From assembly GCF_000812185.1 (NCBI RefSeq), contig NZ_CP007026.1, positions 1,121,107-1,185,106 of the forward strand: 64,000 nucleotides of DNA. Direction: 5' to 3'. Source of the stretch: Candidatus Nitrosopelagicus brevis. GTDB taxonomy: Archaea; Thermoproteota; Nitrososphaeria; Nitrososphaerales; Nitrosopumilaceae. The notes below the pieces were generated by a model that had not been told where the DNA came from, did no database searches, and saw only the letters and a program-made list of their open reading frames with translations. This document shows, piece after piece, positions 43,420 through 52,962 of this stretch (within the stretch, counting starts at the first letter, position 1; each line of letters begins with the position of its first letter). Made by a program: the position numbers and the translations under genes.

Positions 43420-43436
43420 CGGTCTAGCATAGACCG
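43420..43436. repeat. Perfect 7-bp inverted repeat in a 154-bp gap
   Basis: CGGTCTA and TAGACCG are separated by GCA. It lies in the gap 43336-43489, 85 bp upstream of the secreted-protein gene's start, followed by a weaker ACTG/CAGT stem (43438-43456). The G/C-rich stems stand out in AT-rich DNA; could be a small RNA or the upstream gene's 3' structure. Confidence 0.4.
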
Positions 43437-43489
43437 CTGACTGACGAAGACAGTGATTAGATTAGGTCAATTATCATATTTTAATTTAA

Positions 43490-43705
43490 TCAGGATCCGC
43501 TAATGTTAGCAGTCAGATCCATGAGGTATGCGATGATGAAATTGACCACCTGAAAGCCACCAAAGCCCACGGCAAATCCAATTACAATTTTCTTTGGTAA
43601 TGAAAGCTTGTTCCACCAGGAGAGAGTCTTTTTTGATGGGGTAGCGCATGACGCACAATAATCTCCATGTTCGACTATCTTTATGCCACATTTTTGACAG
43701 AACAT
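43490..43705 (-). CDS. Zinc-ribbon membrane protein
   Basis: 71 aa. An N-terminal ribbon (CQKCGIKIVEHGDYCASC) is followed by a basic stretch and a single membrane helix (about residues 38-62, IVIGFAVGFGGFQVVNFIIA). Common archaeal architecture; function unknown. Confidence 0.7.
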   Translation of the reverse strand: MFCQKCGIKIVEHGDYCASCATPSKKTLSWWNKLSLPKKIVIGFAVGFGGFQVVNFIIAYLMDLTANISGS

Positions 43706-43796
43706 ACCATTTAGTATCCCATACTCAAATTAAGAATTTCGAGAATGTGCCTGTTTTTTTCGCATACTATATTTAGAGTAAAATCATAATTGAAAC

Positions 43797-44669
43797 ATGT
43801 CAAAGTATCAGAATCAGCCAATGAACGTAAACTTTGGTAAGGCTAAAGGAGTAGTTTTAGGATTAATTGTTTTAATTATCATAGGAGTAATGGTTGGTTC
43901 TGCAGTATCAATTGTAGATGCAGGATTTAGAGGCGTACTACTCCACTGGAATGCTGTAGATTTAGTTGATCCTCCACTAGAAGAAGGACTGCATTTTATT
44001 GTTCCATTCCAAGATTCAGTTATTCCACTTGAGGTTCGTACCTTAAAGTATACAAAGTCGACAACGTCGGCATCACAGGACTTGCAGACAGTGTCAACTG
44101 AGATTACAGTAAACTATCATCCGGAACCAACTCGTGTTAACTATCTATACAAAGAAGTTGGTTTAGACTATGAGAATCGTATCATTCAACCAACTGTAGA
44201 AGAGGTTGTAAAACAGGTAACTGCGAATTATAACGCTGAAGAGTTAATCACAAAAAGACCGCTAGTAAAACAAGACATTCAAGATGAGATTACTGCACGT
44301 CTTGCTGACTTTAACATTACAACTGAGATTGTATCAATTACAGACTTCCAGTTCTCAGTATTATTTGCACAAGCAATTGAATCTAAAGTAGAGGCAGAAC
44401 AACGCGCACTACAAGCAGAAAATGATTTGAAGAGAATTGAGGTAGAAGCAAGACAGTTTGAAGCACAATCATTTGGTATTGCAGAAGCAAATATTGCCGA
44501 AGCAAAAGGTGAAGCAGAAGCAATTAACATTATCAACCAAGCACTTGCAAACAACCCATACTATCTAGAATGGCTCAAGATTCAGAAATGGGATGGAATA
44601 CTACCGCTAGTTACTGGTGGTGATGGAGCAACTCCATTTATTGAAATTCCAACAGATAACAGACCTTAG
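43797..44669 (+). CDS. SPFH/band-7 (prohibitin-like) membrane protein
   Basis: 290 aa with an N-terminal membrane helix (about 19-41) and a band-7 domain including SIVDAGFRGVLLHWNAVDLV, EVRTLKYTKSTTSAS and ITDFQFSVLFAQAIESKVEA, then an Ala/Glu-rich coiled coil. Forms membrane-associated oligomers that organise proteases or membrane domains. ATG 43797 is about 26 nt from a TACTATATTTAG box. Confidence 0.93.
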   Translation: MSKYQNQPMNVNFGKAKGVVLGLIVLIIIGVMVGSAVSIVDAGFRGVLLHWNAVDLVDPPLEEGLHFIVPFQDSVIPLEVRTLKYTKSTTSASQDLQTVSTEITVNYHPEPTRVNYLYKEVGLDYENRIIQPTVEEVVKQVTANYNAEELITKRPLVKQDIQDEITARLADFNITTEIVSITDFQFSVLFAQAIESKVEAEQRALQAENDLKRIEVEARQFEAQSFGIAEANIAEAKGEAEAINIINQALANNPYYLEWLKIQKWDGILPLVTGGDGATPFIEIPTDNRP

Positions 44670-44959
44670 TTCTTCGGTCTATCTCGTAAATTATCGTACA
44701 TTGACAAGAATTGATCAGGTTCGTTTCGACGATAATGTTTTGCTAAGCGTCTAATCTCTCCATCAGAAAGTGTTTCACCTTTCATTTCGTTGAACTCTTT
44801 GATAATCTCATACTGTGTTTTTTTGATGTTGTACCTTTTCAAGGTGTTATTGATTGAGCTGTTTGCCAGGATGTCAAAAATCACGTATCTATACACCAGA
44901 TAGCCAGATATTCCTAAAATTGCGACTATTGAGATTGGAATTATCCAAGCATATACCAT
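44666..44959 (-). CDS. Small membrane protein convergent with band-7 gene
   Basis: 97 aa: one N-terminal membrane helix (IIPISIVAILGISGYLVYRY) and a charged helical tail (GEIRRLAKHYRRNEPDQFLS). Its stop overlaps the band-7 stop by 4 bp. Function unknown. Confidence 0.65.
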   Translation of the reverse strand: MVYAWIIPISIVAILGISGYLVYRYVIFDILANSSINNTLKRYNIKKTQYEIIKEFNEMKGETLSDGEIRRLAKHYRRNEPDQFLSMYDNLRDRPKN

Positions 44960-45314
44960 ACCTATCTTTGGTAAAAAGAGTATTTCATTGTTATCAGAAA
45001 GGTTTTAGTTTGAATTAAAATTGATAATTTCTATTGGTTTGCACGCCAACAGGAGATTAATTTCTCTGCCTGAAGAGACGACAAACGTTGTCTTTTCAGG
45101 ATTTCTTGTATTACAAAAGAGTGATTCTAAATAGGCAATGTGTGTTGTATTATTTGCTGATGATTATAGATTAGACGAGGTTCTCTCTGACTTCCTCAAA
45201 CAGTGATGAGATAAAGTTCATTTGAACGCCGAATTATGAAGCAAGAAAATTTTATTGGAAAAAAATTGTATAATAATTGCATAGGATTTTAAGCAAAAAA
45301 CGCATCTTTTAATC
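44960..45314. other. 355-bp intergenic region with a strong hairpin and box-C/D-like motifs
   Basis: The only gap over 300 bp. It holds a 14-bp hairpin at 45069-45100, a smaller overlapping stem at about 45049-45071 (CAGGAGA with TCTCTGCCTG), box-C-like TGATGA copies (45159-45164 and 45204-45209) and the TATA box of the next gene near 45286-45295. I see no convincing protein-coding frame. Confidence 0.5.
45069..45100 (+). ncRNA. Candidate small RNA hairpin
   Basis: CCTGAAGAGACGAC and GTTGTCTTTTCAGG pair over 14 positions around the tetraloop AAAC. The two non-Watson-Crick pairs are both G-U if transcribed on plus but A-C on minus, so the RNA would be plus-strand. A TATA-like AATTAAAAT near 45013-45021 and a T-rich tract after 45101 could bound a transcript of about 70 nt. 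Confidence 0.4.
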
Positions 45315-46487
45315 ATGAAACATTTTGCTCCATTGATTGCAGTTGCTTTTGTTTCATTGATTACCCCAGCATTTGCTGAGATGAACATAGATGTGGTAGT
45401 TGACGGCTTGAATAATCCATGGGAGATGGTTTTTGCACCAAACGGAGACATTTACTTTTCAGAAAGAGACGGACGTGTATGGAAAATTGAAAATTTCGGA
45501 GAGGCCAAAGTAATCCAAACTTTCCCAAAGAGCGGATCATATGAGGGAGGAACGCTTGGTCTTGCCTTAGATCCAAATTTTGAAGAGACCAAGAAAATTT
45601 ACATTTACCAGACAAATTTAGAACTTGAATTTTTTCAAAACAAAGTTTTTAGCTTTACAGTTGATGGAGATGAACTAGTAGATATGCAAACGGTAATAGA
45701 TGACATACCAGGTGCACCATGGCATGATGGCGGTAGAATTGCGTTTGGTCCTGATGATAAACTGTACATAACAACAGGTGATGCAGTTAATCCCGGATGG
45801 TCACAAGATCTTTCATCACTGGCAGGAAAAATTTTAAGAATTAATTCAGATGGAAGCATACCTGATGACAATCCATTTGATTCAAGTGCAATTTTTTCTT
45901 ATGGTCATCGTAATCCACAAGGAATTGCATGGAATGAAGATGGAATGCTTGTATCATCAGAGCACGGACCATCTGGAGAAATGGGATACGGTCATGATGA
46001 GATTAACGTAATTGTAAAGGGCAAAAATTATGGGTGGCCAAAAGTTGTAGGTGATTCATCTGATGATAGTTTTGTAAATCCAATTATTCACAGCGGCGAG
46101 CAAACGTGGGCTCCAAGTGGAATGATATTTTACAATTCAGATAAAATTTCTAGTTTGGAAGGAAAGTTTTTGGTAGGAGCGTTAAGAGGACAACATCTGA
46201 TGGTGTTAGATGTTGCAAATGATGGTTCGTTAATCAGTGCAGAAAAAATGTTTGAAGGTGACTTCGGTAGAATTCGAACAGCGCAGATTAATTCTGATGG
46301 AGTTTTGTATTTACTAACAGCAAATGGAGACAATGATAAGATAATTCGTATCTCTGAAGCACCGCTAGAAGAAGTAACAAAATTTACTTCAAGTGAGTCT
46401 GGTGATAATCTAGCTATAGTATATGCAATAGTTGGAATTGTTATTGCAGGAATTATTGCCGTTATTGTAATAAAACGAAGAAGATGA
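45315..46487 (+). CDS. PQQ-type soluble aldose dehydrogenase-like beta-propeller, membrane-anchored
   Basis: 390 aa, secreted by a signal peptide (to about PAFAE), with a six-bladed GSDH-like propeller: LNNPWEMVFAPNGDIYFSER, GGTLGLALDPNFE, HDGGRIAFGPDDKLYITTGD and FSYGHRNPQGIAWNEDG. A C-terminal membrane helix and RRR tail anchor it. Relatives oxidise sugars with PQQ; whether this organism has PQQ is not visible here, so the catalytic role is uncertain. Confidence 0.87.
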   Translation: MKHFAPLIAVAFVSLITPAFAEMNIDVVVDGLNNPWEMVFAPNGDIYFSERDGRVWKIENFGEAKVIQTFPKSGSYEGGTLGLALDPNFEETKKIYIYQTNLELEFFQNKVFSFTVDGDELVDMQTVIDDIPGAPWHDGGRIAFGPDDKLYITTGDAVNPGWSQDLSSLAGKILRINSDGSIPDDNPFDSSAIFSYGHRNPQGIAWNEDGMLVSSEHGPSGEMGYGHDEINVIVKGKNYGWPKVVGDSSDDSFVNPIIHSGEQTWAPSGMIFYNSDKISSLEGKFLVGALRGQHLMVLDVANDGSLISAEKMFEGDFGRIRTAQINSDGVLYLLTANGDNDKIIRISEAPLEEVTKFTSSESGDNLAIVYAIVGIVIAGIIAVIVIKRRR

Positions 46488-46916
46488 TTATTCTCCTTCT
46501 AATTCTTTGACTTTAGCAAAACAGGTTTCAGCTTCTACATCTTGACCCTTGTGCTTCAAAAGTTCTGCTTTGTTATACCATGCATCTGCGTAACCAGGTG
46601 ATACCTCAATTGCTTTTTCATAACTTGATAATGCATCATCAAATTTTTCTAATTGTGTCAATGCAACACCTCGATTGTACCAAATAAGAGAATCATTAGT
46701 ATCAATTGTTGCTGCTTTATCATAACATGTTACAGCATCTTCATATTTTTCTAATTCTACAAGAGAAATTCCTTTGTTTAGATAAGTTTCTGAAGTTTCA
46801 ATAATTTTTAGAGCCTTGTCGTAAAATTCTATGGCCTCTTTATGTTCATCATAATCTGCTGAAAGAACCCCTTCATTTACTAGAGCTTTTGCATCGGCTT
46901 CAGTTAATCCCATCAC
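46488..46916 (-). CDS. TPR-repeat protein
   Basis: 142 aa with three clear tetratricopeptide repeats (AIEFYDKALKIIETSETYLN, AVTCYDKAATIDTNDSLIWY, ALSSYEKAIEVSPGYADAWY). ATG 46916 is followed by a second ATG. It abuts the 3' end of the PQQ-type gene with no gap. Scaffold protein, partner unknown. Confidence 0.85.
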   Translation of the reverse strand: MMGLTEADAKALVNEGVLSADYDEHKEAIEFYDKALKIIETSETYLNKGISLVELEKYEDAVTCYDKAATIDTNDSLIWYNRGVALTQLEKFDDALSSYEKAIEVSPGYADAWYNKAELLKHKGQDVEAETCFAKVKELEGE

Positions 46917-46947
46917 GATTAATTATCGTAATTTTAGATAAGCATTT

Positions 46948-47202
46948 CTAAATCTTCTTTTTGTATTTTATTTTTTGACAGTTATGAGGTCTGCCTGTAT
47001 TCCTGTCAATGGGAATGAATTTTCCCTCTTCTGTTTTAAAATCCTCATCAAAGTAAATTTTCTTTCCACACCCCTTATCACAATTGTTAAGTTTTTGATT
47101 TGAATAATCTGAAAATTTTATTCTTTTCGGAAGTTTTTCTTTGTCACATGTGGTGCAAAATTCACCGTTCATTCGGTCGTTACATGTAGGACAAAATTTC
47201 AT
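46948..47202 (-). CDS. 84-aa zinc-ribbon protein
   Basis: Cysteine pairs CPTCND, CTTCDK, CDKGCGKK and a late HNCQK indicate two small zinc sites. Its ATG shares the A of the aglB stop (TAATG), so translation is coupled to aglB. Function unknown. Confidence 0.75.
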   Translation of the reverse strand: MKFCPTCNDRMNGEFCTTCDKEKLPKRIKFSDYSNQKLNNCDKGCGKKIYFDEDFKTEEGKFIPIDRNTGRPHNCQKIKYKKKI

Positions 47203-49475
47203 TAGTTCTGAGGATTATAATCATGATTAATTTTATAAATTAAAACTGCTGACATAGCTCCTTGTTGTTGACTGTAGAAACTTGGGGATGCATATACTAA
47301 ATAGAATGGATCACTTTCAGGATCTTTAAATTTTAAATCATTAACATAAACAGGAATTAGACCATTCTGATATACATCAAATGCTCTACCTGTACTAGGT
47401 TCAACATACTTGTATATTGAAAAAGGAGTTAACAATCCGAGTGTACTGTTTTCCATATAATATGGAGTTGGAGTAATATTATCATTTTCAATCATTTTAG
47501 AAACTGGATGATTAGAGATTGCGGTAAACCAAGTTTTTTTACTTTCATCACCTCCACCTTCAAGAGTATAGAAAGGTACGTTAGAATTTTCTGAATAGAA
47601 TCTTTCACCAGCAATGTAGATAACAACATAATCTGCATCCATTCCTTGTAAAATTGGATGGCAACTTCGTTCAGGAACACCTAACTCTTGTGCTTCTTTT
47701 TTGAATATTTGTTTGCATGACTTATCAAATGTCATTTCTAATGTAGGATCTTTAATCATTCCCCATAATTTTATATTTTCTTGACCAATATACTGTGAAA
47801 CATCCTCAGTATAATGCGATTTTAGTATATGCCATGAATTTTCAGGAGTTGTAATTAATGCATAACCAATTTTTTTGATTTGCCAATCAATTAGTGTTGC
47901 ATTATCAGCTAAAGTTGTACGTTCACTTAAGGTAGTAATCCAGTATCCATAATCCCACCATGATGCAATTATTGCATCTTCAGGAGTATTTTGTTTTAAC
48001 CATAATGTTGCATCTTTCCAGTCATTAGATGAAAAATTGGTGAATGAAGAACCGCCATTTAGTATAGATGGCGTGAAGTCAGCCCATGTTAACCAGTTAT
48101 TATTTTCAGGCATAGTCATAGGTATAATGAATAAAATAATAATTACAGCTGGAAATATTATCTTTGTAAAGTTTTGTTTATTCTGTTCAAATATTTTTTG
48201 TGTTAAGATTGTTAATCCAATAGAACCTAAAATTATGATTCCAACAGATGCAAATAATTCTAATCTAATAAATGCCGAACTAATATAGATAGCAACAATA
48301 CTACTACAAATAGCAAAAATTCTCATGTCGGTTTTTAGATTAATTGTTTTTTTGGAGAAAAGAAACCATATTCCAATTACAGAAAAAATAAGAAAAACCG
48401 ACAAAAATGTAAATGATAATGATAAACTTGTAGTCATATGTTCTGCAACTGAATCAGTCAAAGTATCCTGGGTAGTTAAGAAAGGATTTACAGCGTTAAG
48501 ATATCTAAATGAAGGTAACCCAATAATTCCAGAACTTGCTATACCTATACCTGATGTGACAAATGAGATTAAAACTATTGCACAATTACGAATTTTTGCA
48601 CGTTCACTACTAAATTTCATAACAATACCTGCAATAATTATGAATATTGTTGGAAGTAAAAGTGCCAATCCAGCGTAACCAATTATGAAGGTAGTTGTTC
48701 TTTCAAATACTAAAGAAAATAATATTACTGATGTTGAAAATGATGGAGCTGCCCACATTATGAAATTATCTTTATTTTTAAAGAATGGTAATGAAAAATA
48801 GAATAATACAATAGGTATAACAAAAAACAGAATTCCACCCCAAGCAGATAATCCTAACGATAAAAATAATCCAGCTATGATTAATTTAATTAAGGATATT
48901 TTTCCTTTGTTGAATTTTATTCCTGAAACAAAAAGGTACATTGCTATGAATGCAAAAAATAAACCTAGTGGTTCGGATTTAAACCAACCAATTAATCCTC
49001 TTGAAAAAATTGGAACAGATACTGAAAAAATTAATGCTGCAAATAATCCAGCAGTAGTTCCACCTAAAACACGAACAAATGCAAAAACAACAATTGCAGT
49101 TAATGAACCAATAACTAATGGAAAAAGTATTGTGAAATTATAAAGAGATGAACCAAAATTGAAAATTGGATACAGAAATGCAGCTGTAAGATGAAGTGTG
49201 ACTTGTGATGTTTCAGATACATTTCTGCCGAATGGATGCCAAGTTTTTTCGTCAATCCAATTAAAATAAGCATCAGTTCCATTATCTAAAATGTATTCAG
49301 TTGCTCTAAAATTAAAAAATGGATCAAATTCAAATAATTCAAAACCGTATGAGCTAGGACCAGAGCGAATTAACATTCCAATTGAAACGGCAAGGACTAG
49401 TACTCCAATTACTAGTAAGTGTTGTAATCTAAAATCAAAAGTACCAACTGTAAATAATTTCTGATTAGATACCAT
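47202..49475 (-). CDS. aglB: Oligosaccharyltransferase (STT3/AglB)
   Basis: Transfers lipid-linked glycans to Asn of surface proteins outside the membrane. The 757-aa protein has about a dozen membrane helices, the first-loop acidic motif FDPFFNFRATEYI, and the catalytic-domain signature ASWWDYGYWITTL with downstream soluble domain. In this clade the S-layer is heavily glycosylated, which fits. Followed by a coupled 84-aa zinc protein. Confidence 0.95.
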   Translation of the reverse strand: MVSNQKLFTVGTFDFRLQHLLVIGVLVLAVSIGMLIRSGPSSYGFELFEFDPFFNFRATEYILDNGTDAYFNWIDEKTWHPFGRNVSETSQVTLHLTAAFLYPIFNFGSSLYNFTILFPLVIGSLTAIVVFAFVRVLGGTTAGLFAALIFSVSVPIFSRGLIGWFKSEPLGLFFAFIAMYLFVSGIKFNKGKISLIKLIIAGLFLSLGLSAWGGILFFVIPIVLFYFSLPFFKNKDNFIMWAAPSFSTSVILFSLVFERTTTFIIGYAGLALLLPTIFIIIAGIVMKFSSERAKIRNCAIVLISFVTSGIGIASSGIIGLPSFRYLNAVNPFLTTQDTLTDSVAEHMTTSLSLSFTFLSVFLIFSVIGIWFLFSKKTINLKTDMRIFAICSSIVAIYISSAFIRLELFASVGIIILGSIGLTILTQKIFEQNKQNFTKIIFPAVIIILFIIPMTMPENNNWLTWADFTPSILNGGSSFTNFSSNDWKDATLWLKQNTPEDAIIASWWDYGYWITTLSERTTLADNATLIDWQIKKIGYALITTPENSWHILKSHYTEDVSQYIGQENIKLWGMIKDPTLEMTFDKSCKQIFKKEAQELGVPERSCHPILQGMDADYVVIYIAGERFYSENSNVPFYTLEGGGDESKKTWFTAISNHPVSKMIENDNITPTPYYMENSTLGLLTPFSIYKYVEPSTGRAFDVYQNGLIPVYVNDLKFKDPESDPFYLVYASPSFYSQQQGAMSAVLIYKINHDYNPQN

Positions 49476-49515
49476 GATTCAATTCAATTTTGATACTTAT
49501 TTACAGTTTATTGCA

Positions 49516-49941
49516 CTATGGCGCAAAAGTACCAGTCAATTTGGCCTCGGCAATAATGTGACCTTTCATTGCATCTTCTAATTCCTGTTTTGAAAAACCT
49601 TCTTTCAGTTCTAATTCCGTATCTAATGCATATGCTTTGAAGACGTACGTGTGTCTTCCATCTGGAGGTGCAGGTCCACCATAACCAATTTCATCAAAAT
49701 CAGTTTTACCTTCTACTGGAGAAGATTCAGTTAGATTATGATATTGTAACCAATGAAGCCAAACTTTCCCTACTGCACCCATTGCATCTGGATCGTCCAT
49801 GATTAATGCCAACGTTGTTGTGCTAGATGGCGGACGATTAAATGAAATATTTGGTTCTTCGTTTTCAAATTTGTAACCAAATTTCTTTGGAATTTCTGCT
49901 CCTTCATCAAAATCCGAACAAGTGATAGAGAAATCAGACAT
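49516..49941 (-). CDS. PEBP/YbhB-family protein
   Basis: 141 aa phosphatidylethanolamine-binding-protein fold: IPKKFGYKFENEEPNISF, the DDPDAMGAVGKVWLHWL anion-pocket motif and YGGPAPPDGRHTYVFKAYAL. Cytosolic (no signal peptide). Substrate unknown. Confidence 0.9.
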   Translation of the reverse strand: MSDFSITCSDFDEGAEIPKKFGYKFENEEPNISFNRPPSSTTTLALIMDDPDAMGAVGKVWLHWLQYHNLTESSPVEGKTDFDEIGYGGPAPPDGRHTYVFKAYALDTELELKEGFSKQELEDAMKGHIIAEAKLTGTFAP

Positions 49942-49976
49942 AATTCATTAAACTATTATTTTTAAAATAAAGTTTT

Positions 49977-50345
49977 CTAGTTCTCAAGTACAATCTTATC
50001 ATTATGAATAGATAAAATTGAACTTCCTGATTGTTTAATTTTATTTTTCAGTTCTTTGTCCATTGTAGCTACAATACTTCTATTTTCTTTGATAAAATCA
50101 AGAATTGCTGCATCAGCATTACTGCCATCAATGTCATTTGTTTTAAAATTTTTAATAAAATCTAGTGTTTGTTCTGAAATAATTTTTTTATCTGGATCAC
50201 CTGCAAGATGTTCTAATTCTTTTTTAACAATTTTAGGAACAATGAAGGATAGAGTACCAATTTCCGTCTCTATAGAATCAATATTTTTTATTCTATGAGT
50301 AGCAAAATGAATTAAAAAACTAGTATCAGAGATTACCTTAACCAA
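49977..50345 (-). CDS. PIN-domain protein (Fcf1/rRNA-processing type)
   Basis: 122-aa PIN nuclease fold with VISDTSFLIHFA, a central IVKKELEHLAGD, NADAAILDFI and a late ATMDKELKNKI, giving the four acidic residues. Its start overlaps the aIF2-gamma stop by 8 bp, a pairing common in archaea. Role in rRNA processing is likely but inferred. Confidence 0.87.
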   Translation of the reverse strand: MVKVISDTSFLIHFATHRIKNIDSIETEIGTLSFIVPKIVKKELEHLAGDPDKKIISEQTLDFIKNFKTNDIDGSNADAAILDFIKENRSIVATMDKELKNKIKQSGSSILSIHNDKIVLEN

Positions 50346-51600
50346 TTATTCCAGCACCGATTAATCTCCATCTATCAGCGATTCTTCTACTAATTGCAAC
50401 ATTACTTTTTTCAAACAAACATGCAGGGCGTCTTAATGTTACTTCAATATCAGTTTCTTTGACTTTTGTAACCTTTCCAGGAATTGGTGCAGTACCAATG
50501 TTTAGCCTCAACATCTCACCCATGTTAATTGGAGCAATTTTTTCATTACTTGCAGAACCAACTGCTGAATCAAACAAACTGACCTTTAGTTTTGCAACAT
50601 CAGAATTTTCTGGTAAGGCATCAGGCTTACCAATCACAGAACCAATGAATGAATCACCACGTGTTAGATTTGGATCAAGTTTGGTTCCAATTGCAACCAA
50701 CCCACCAGGTTTAACATTGTCAACCGTACCTGCACCAGTACCTAAAGAAACAATTTCAGTGATTAACGGTTCATAATTTTTTTTCTTTTCATTTAACAAT
50801 CCAGGTTTAATTTCAATTTCATCACCAATGTTAAATTGACCTTCAGTTAAACTTCCTCCAATTACTCCACCTTTGATATTTGTAATTTTTGAACCAGGTT
50901 TGTTAATATCAAATGAACGTAAAACATGCATTACAGGAGATGTTTTAGTATCATGTTCTGGTGTTTTTATTTCAGTTTCGATTGAATAAATGAGTGCATC
51001 TAAATTTAGATTAGCTTGTGCAGAAACAGGGATTACAGGAGATTTTGCTGCATTTGTACCTTTGATGAATTTTGAAATATCAGAATAATTACTCATTGCT
51101 TCTTTGTACGTGATTAGATCAACTTTGTTTTGAACTACAACAATTTGCTTAATTCCTAATGTTTGAAGTGCTAAGAGATGTTCTTTACTTTGCATTTGTG
51201 GAACTTTTTCATTTGCAGCAACTAGTAAAATAGCACCATCCATTAATGCAGAACCAGACAACATATTTGCCATCAAACTTTCGTGTCCAGGACTGTCTAC
51301 AAAACTAACTACTCTACTTAGTTCTCCTTCCTGTTTACAATTCGGGCATTTAGGTGATGTAGAATAATTTGTTGGTGGTTCACAATCAGGACATTTGTAA
51401 AATGCTGCATCAGAATAACCGACTCGAATTGTAATTCCTCTTTTCAATTCTTGACTATGAACACTAGTCCATTTTCCTGTTAGTGCTTGAATTAAACTAG
51501 TTTTTCCATGATCTACGTGACCAGCAGTACCAATATTCACACATGGTTGATTACCATATTTTTTTACGTACGAGTCAGGAAGTGAATCTTTCCAATGCAT
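50338..51600 (-). CDS. Translation initiation factor aIF2, gamma subunit
   Basis: GTPase that, with alpha and beta subunits, delivers initiator tRNA to the ribosome. In 420 aa: G1 GTAGHVDHGKTSL, switch RGITIRVGY, the zinc site CPDCEPP...CPNCKQ, G3 VDSPGHESL and G4 QNKVDLITY, then two beta-barrels. ATG 51600 is about 27 nt from a TATA-like box. Cotranscribed with the PIN gene. Confidence 0.96.
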   Translation of the reverse strand: MHWKDSLPDSYVKKYGNQPCVNIGTAGHVDHGKTSLIQALTGKWTSVHSQELKRGITIRVGYSDAAFYKCPDCEPPTNYSTSPKCPNCKQEGELSRVVSFVDSPGHESLMANMLSGSALMDGAILLVAANEKVPQMQSKEHLLALQTLGIKQIVVVQNKVDLITYKEAMSNYSDISKFIKGTNAAKSPVIPVSAQANLNLDALIYSIETEIKTPEHDTKTSPVMHVLRSFDINKPGSKITNIKGGVIGGSLTEGQFNIGDEIEIKPGLLNEKKKNYEPLITEIVSLGTGAGTVDNVKPGGLVAIGTKLDPNLTRGDSFIGSVIGKPDALPENSDVAKLKVSLFDSAVGSASNEKIAPINMGEMLRLNIGTAPIPGKVTKVKETDIEVTLRRPACLFEKSNVAISRRIADRWRLIGAGIIG

Positions 51601-51648
51601 AATAAAATTACAAATCGAGAGTATGTTAATTTATGCATTAAATTTTGA

Positions 51649-52962
51649 TTATTGGGATTTTTTACTCATCATTGGCAATTTTCCTTTCTTGTATAGAATT
51701 CCAATAATTGCTCCGATAATGACTACTGCTGCAATTGCACCCATTGGAGAATCTCCCTCTTCTGTATCTAGTATAGACAATGCGGAAACATCAATGGTTG
51801 TATCATATGATAAAATGTGTTCTTCTCTCATAGAATCTTTGTATCTAACTTCAATTGTAATGTCATGCTCACCAGTTAGCGATACACCTTCAAAATCAAT
51901 TGGAATGTTGAATGGAACAGGACTGTCAGGCTCTATTTCATCAATGTACTGTGTTGATTCTTTAATGTTAGAGTCTCCTCTTGCTTTTAGAGTAACAAAT
52001 CCAAACAATCCATCACTATTTCCTTCATTTAGAATTTCACCAATTACTGTTTGTTTTCCAGATAAATCAATTACCTTAACACCATAAATTGATGGATCAA
52101 CTAATCCATTAATGTAAAAGTCAGTAACTCGGGTAACAGTTTCTAATTCACCATGAGCATCATAATATGATATTGTCATAGGAAGATGTAATGGTTCATT
52201 TTTGACCGTTTCTGGAACAAATACTTTCAATGAAAATGTTACAGATGATTGTGGAGGAATTGTTCCAACATCCCAATGTGTTTGATCAAAGATTACATTT
52301 TCTAAATTCGTAACAGATGATGAAGTAGATGCAACAGATGTTTGATCGTTCTGTAAAACAATATCTACATTATTCAATGGTGCACTACCTGCATTTGAGA
52401 TTTCAATTACCACATCATTATTTGTAATTGATGTTAGAGCCCCAGAAATAGGTCTGAGATTAACTATACTATCACCAGTTAGTTTGAATGTGAAAGCAAA
52501 GTTTTCACTTCGCTCACCAGATTCACGTAATCTTGAAAATGTAAGGTCAATAGTTCCAGAATAATCTTTGATAGGTGCTTTGTCTGAAACATCAACAAAG
52601 AATGTTAAAGCAAATGTATTACCAGCTGAAGCTTTTTGATCATTGTCAGCCATCATGGCAACTCCTCTTCCACTAGGAGATTGGTATGCCGCAGGAAGAG
52701 AAAGTTTTCCTTTGATTCCAGTGATATCTTGTGTTCCCACATTGCTCATTATCACTGTAAATGGAACATTTTTGTCACCTGGTGCAACTTCAATTTTATT
52801 TCCTTCAGTTCCAAAGTATGCATCTAGGAATTTTATACTAATCACAAAGTCTCTTAATACACCTAGAGGTGCATCAGCTGGACCAAGTCTTTCTCCAAAT
52901 GATAAAGGAGTGAGTGAGCTTACCATCAAAAATCCTAAAAACACTATAACGAATTTGTTCAT
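51649..52962 (-). CDS. Secreted CARDB-type (COG1361) protein of an ABC exporter operon
   Basis: 437 aa with a signal peptide (to about SFGERLG), three or more Ig-like domains (KNVPFTVIMSNVGTQDITG, NNDVVIEISNAGSAPLN), a C-terminal membrane helix and basic tail. S-layer-like proteins of this type often follow MacB-like ABC transporters in archaea. Overlaps the ATPase gene by 4 bp, so it is the likely outside partner of the exporter. Confidence 0.82.
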   Translation of the reverse strand: MNKFVIVFLGFLMVSSLTPLSFGERLGPADAPLGVLRDFVISIKFLDAYFGTEGNKIEVAPGDKNVPFTVIMSNVGTQDITGIKGKLSLPAAYQSPSGRGVAMMADNDQKASAGNTFALTFFVDVSDKAPIKDYSGTIDLTFSRLRESGERSENFAFTFKLTGDSIVNLRPISGALTSITNNDVVIEISNAGSAPLNNVDIVLQNDQTSVASTSSSVTNLENVIFDQTHWDVGTIPPQSSVTFSLKVFVPETVKNEPLHLPMTISYYDAHGELETVTRVTDFYINGLVDPSIYGVKVIDLSGKQTVIGEILNEGNSDGLFGFVTLKARGDSNIKESTQYIDEIEPDSPVPFNIPIDFEGVSLTGEHDITIEVRYKDSMREEHILSYDTTIDVSALSILDTEEGDSPMGAIAAVVIIGAIIGILYKKGKLPMMSKKSQ

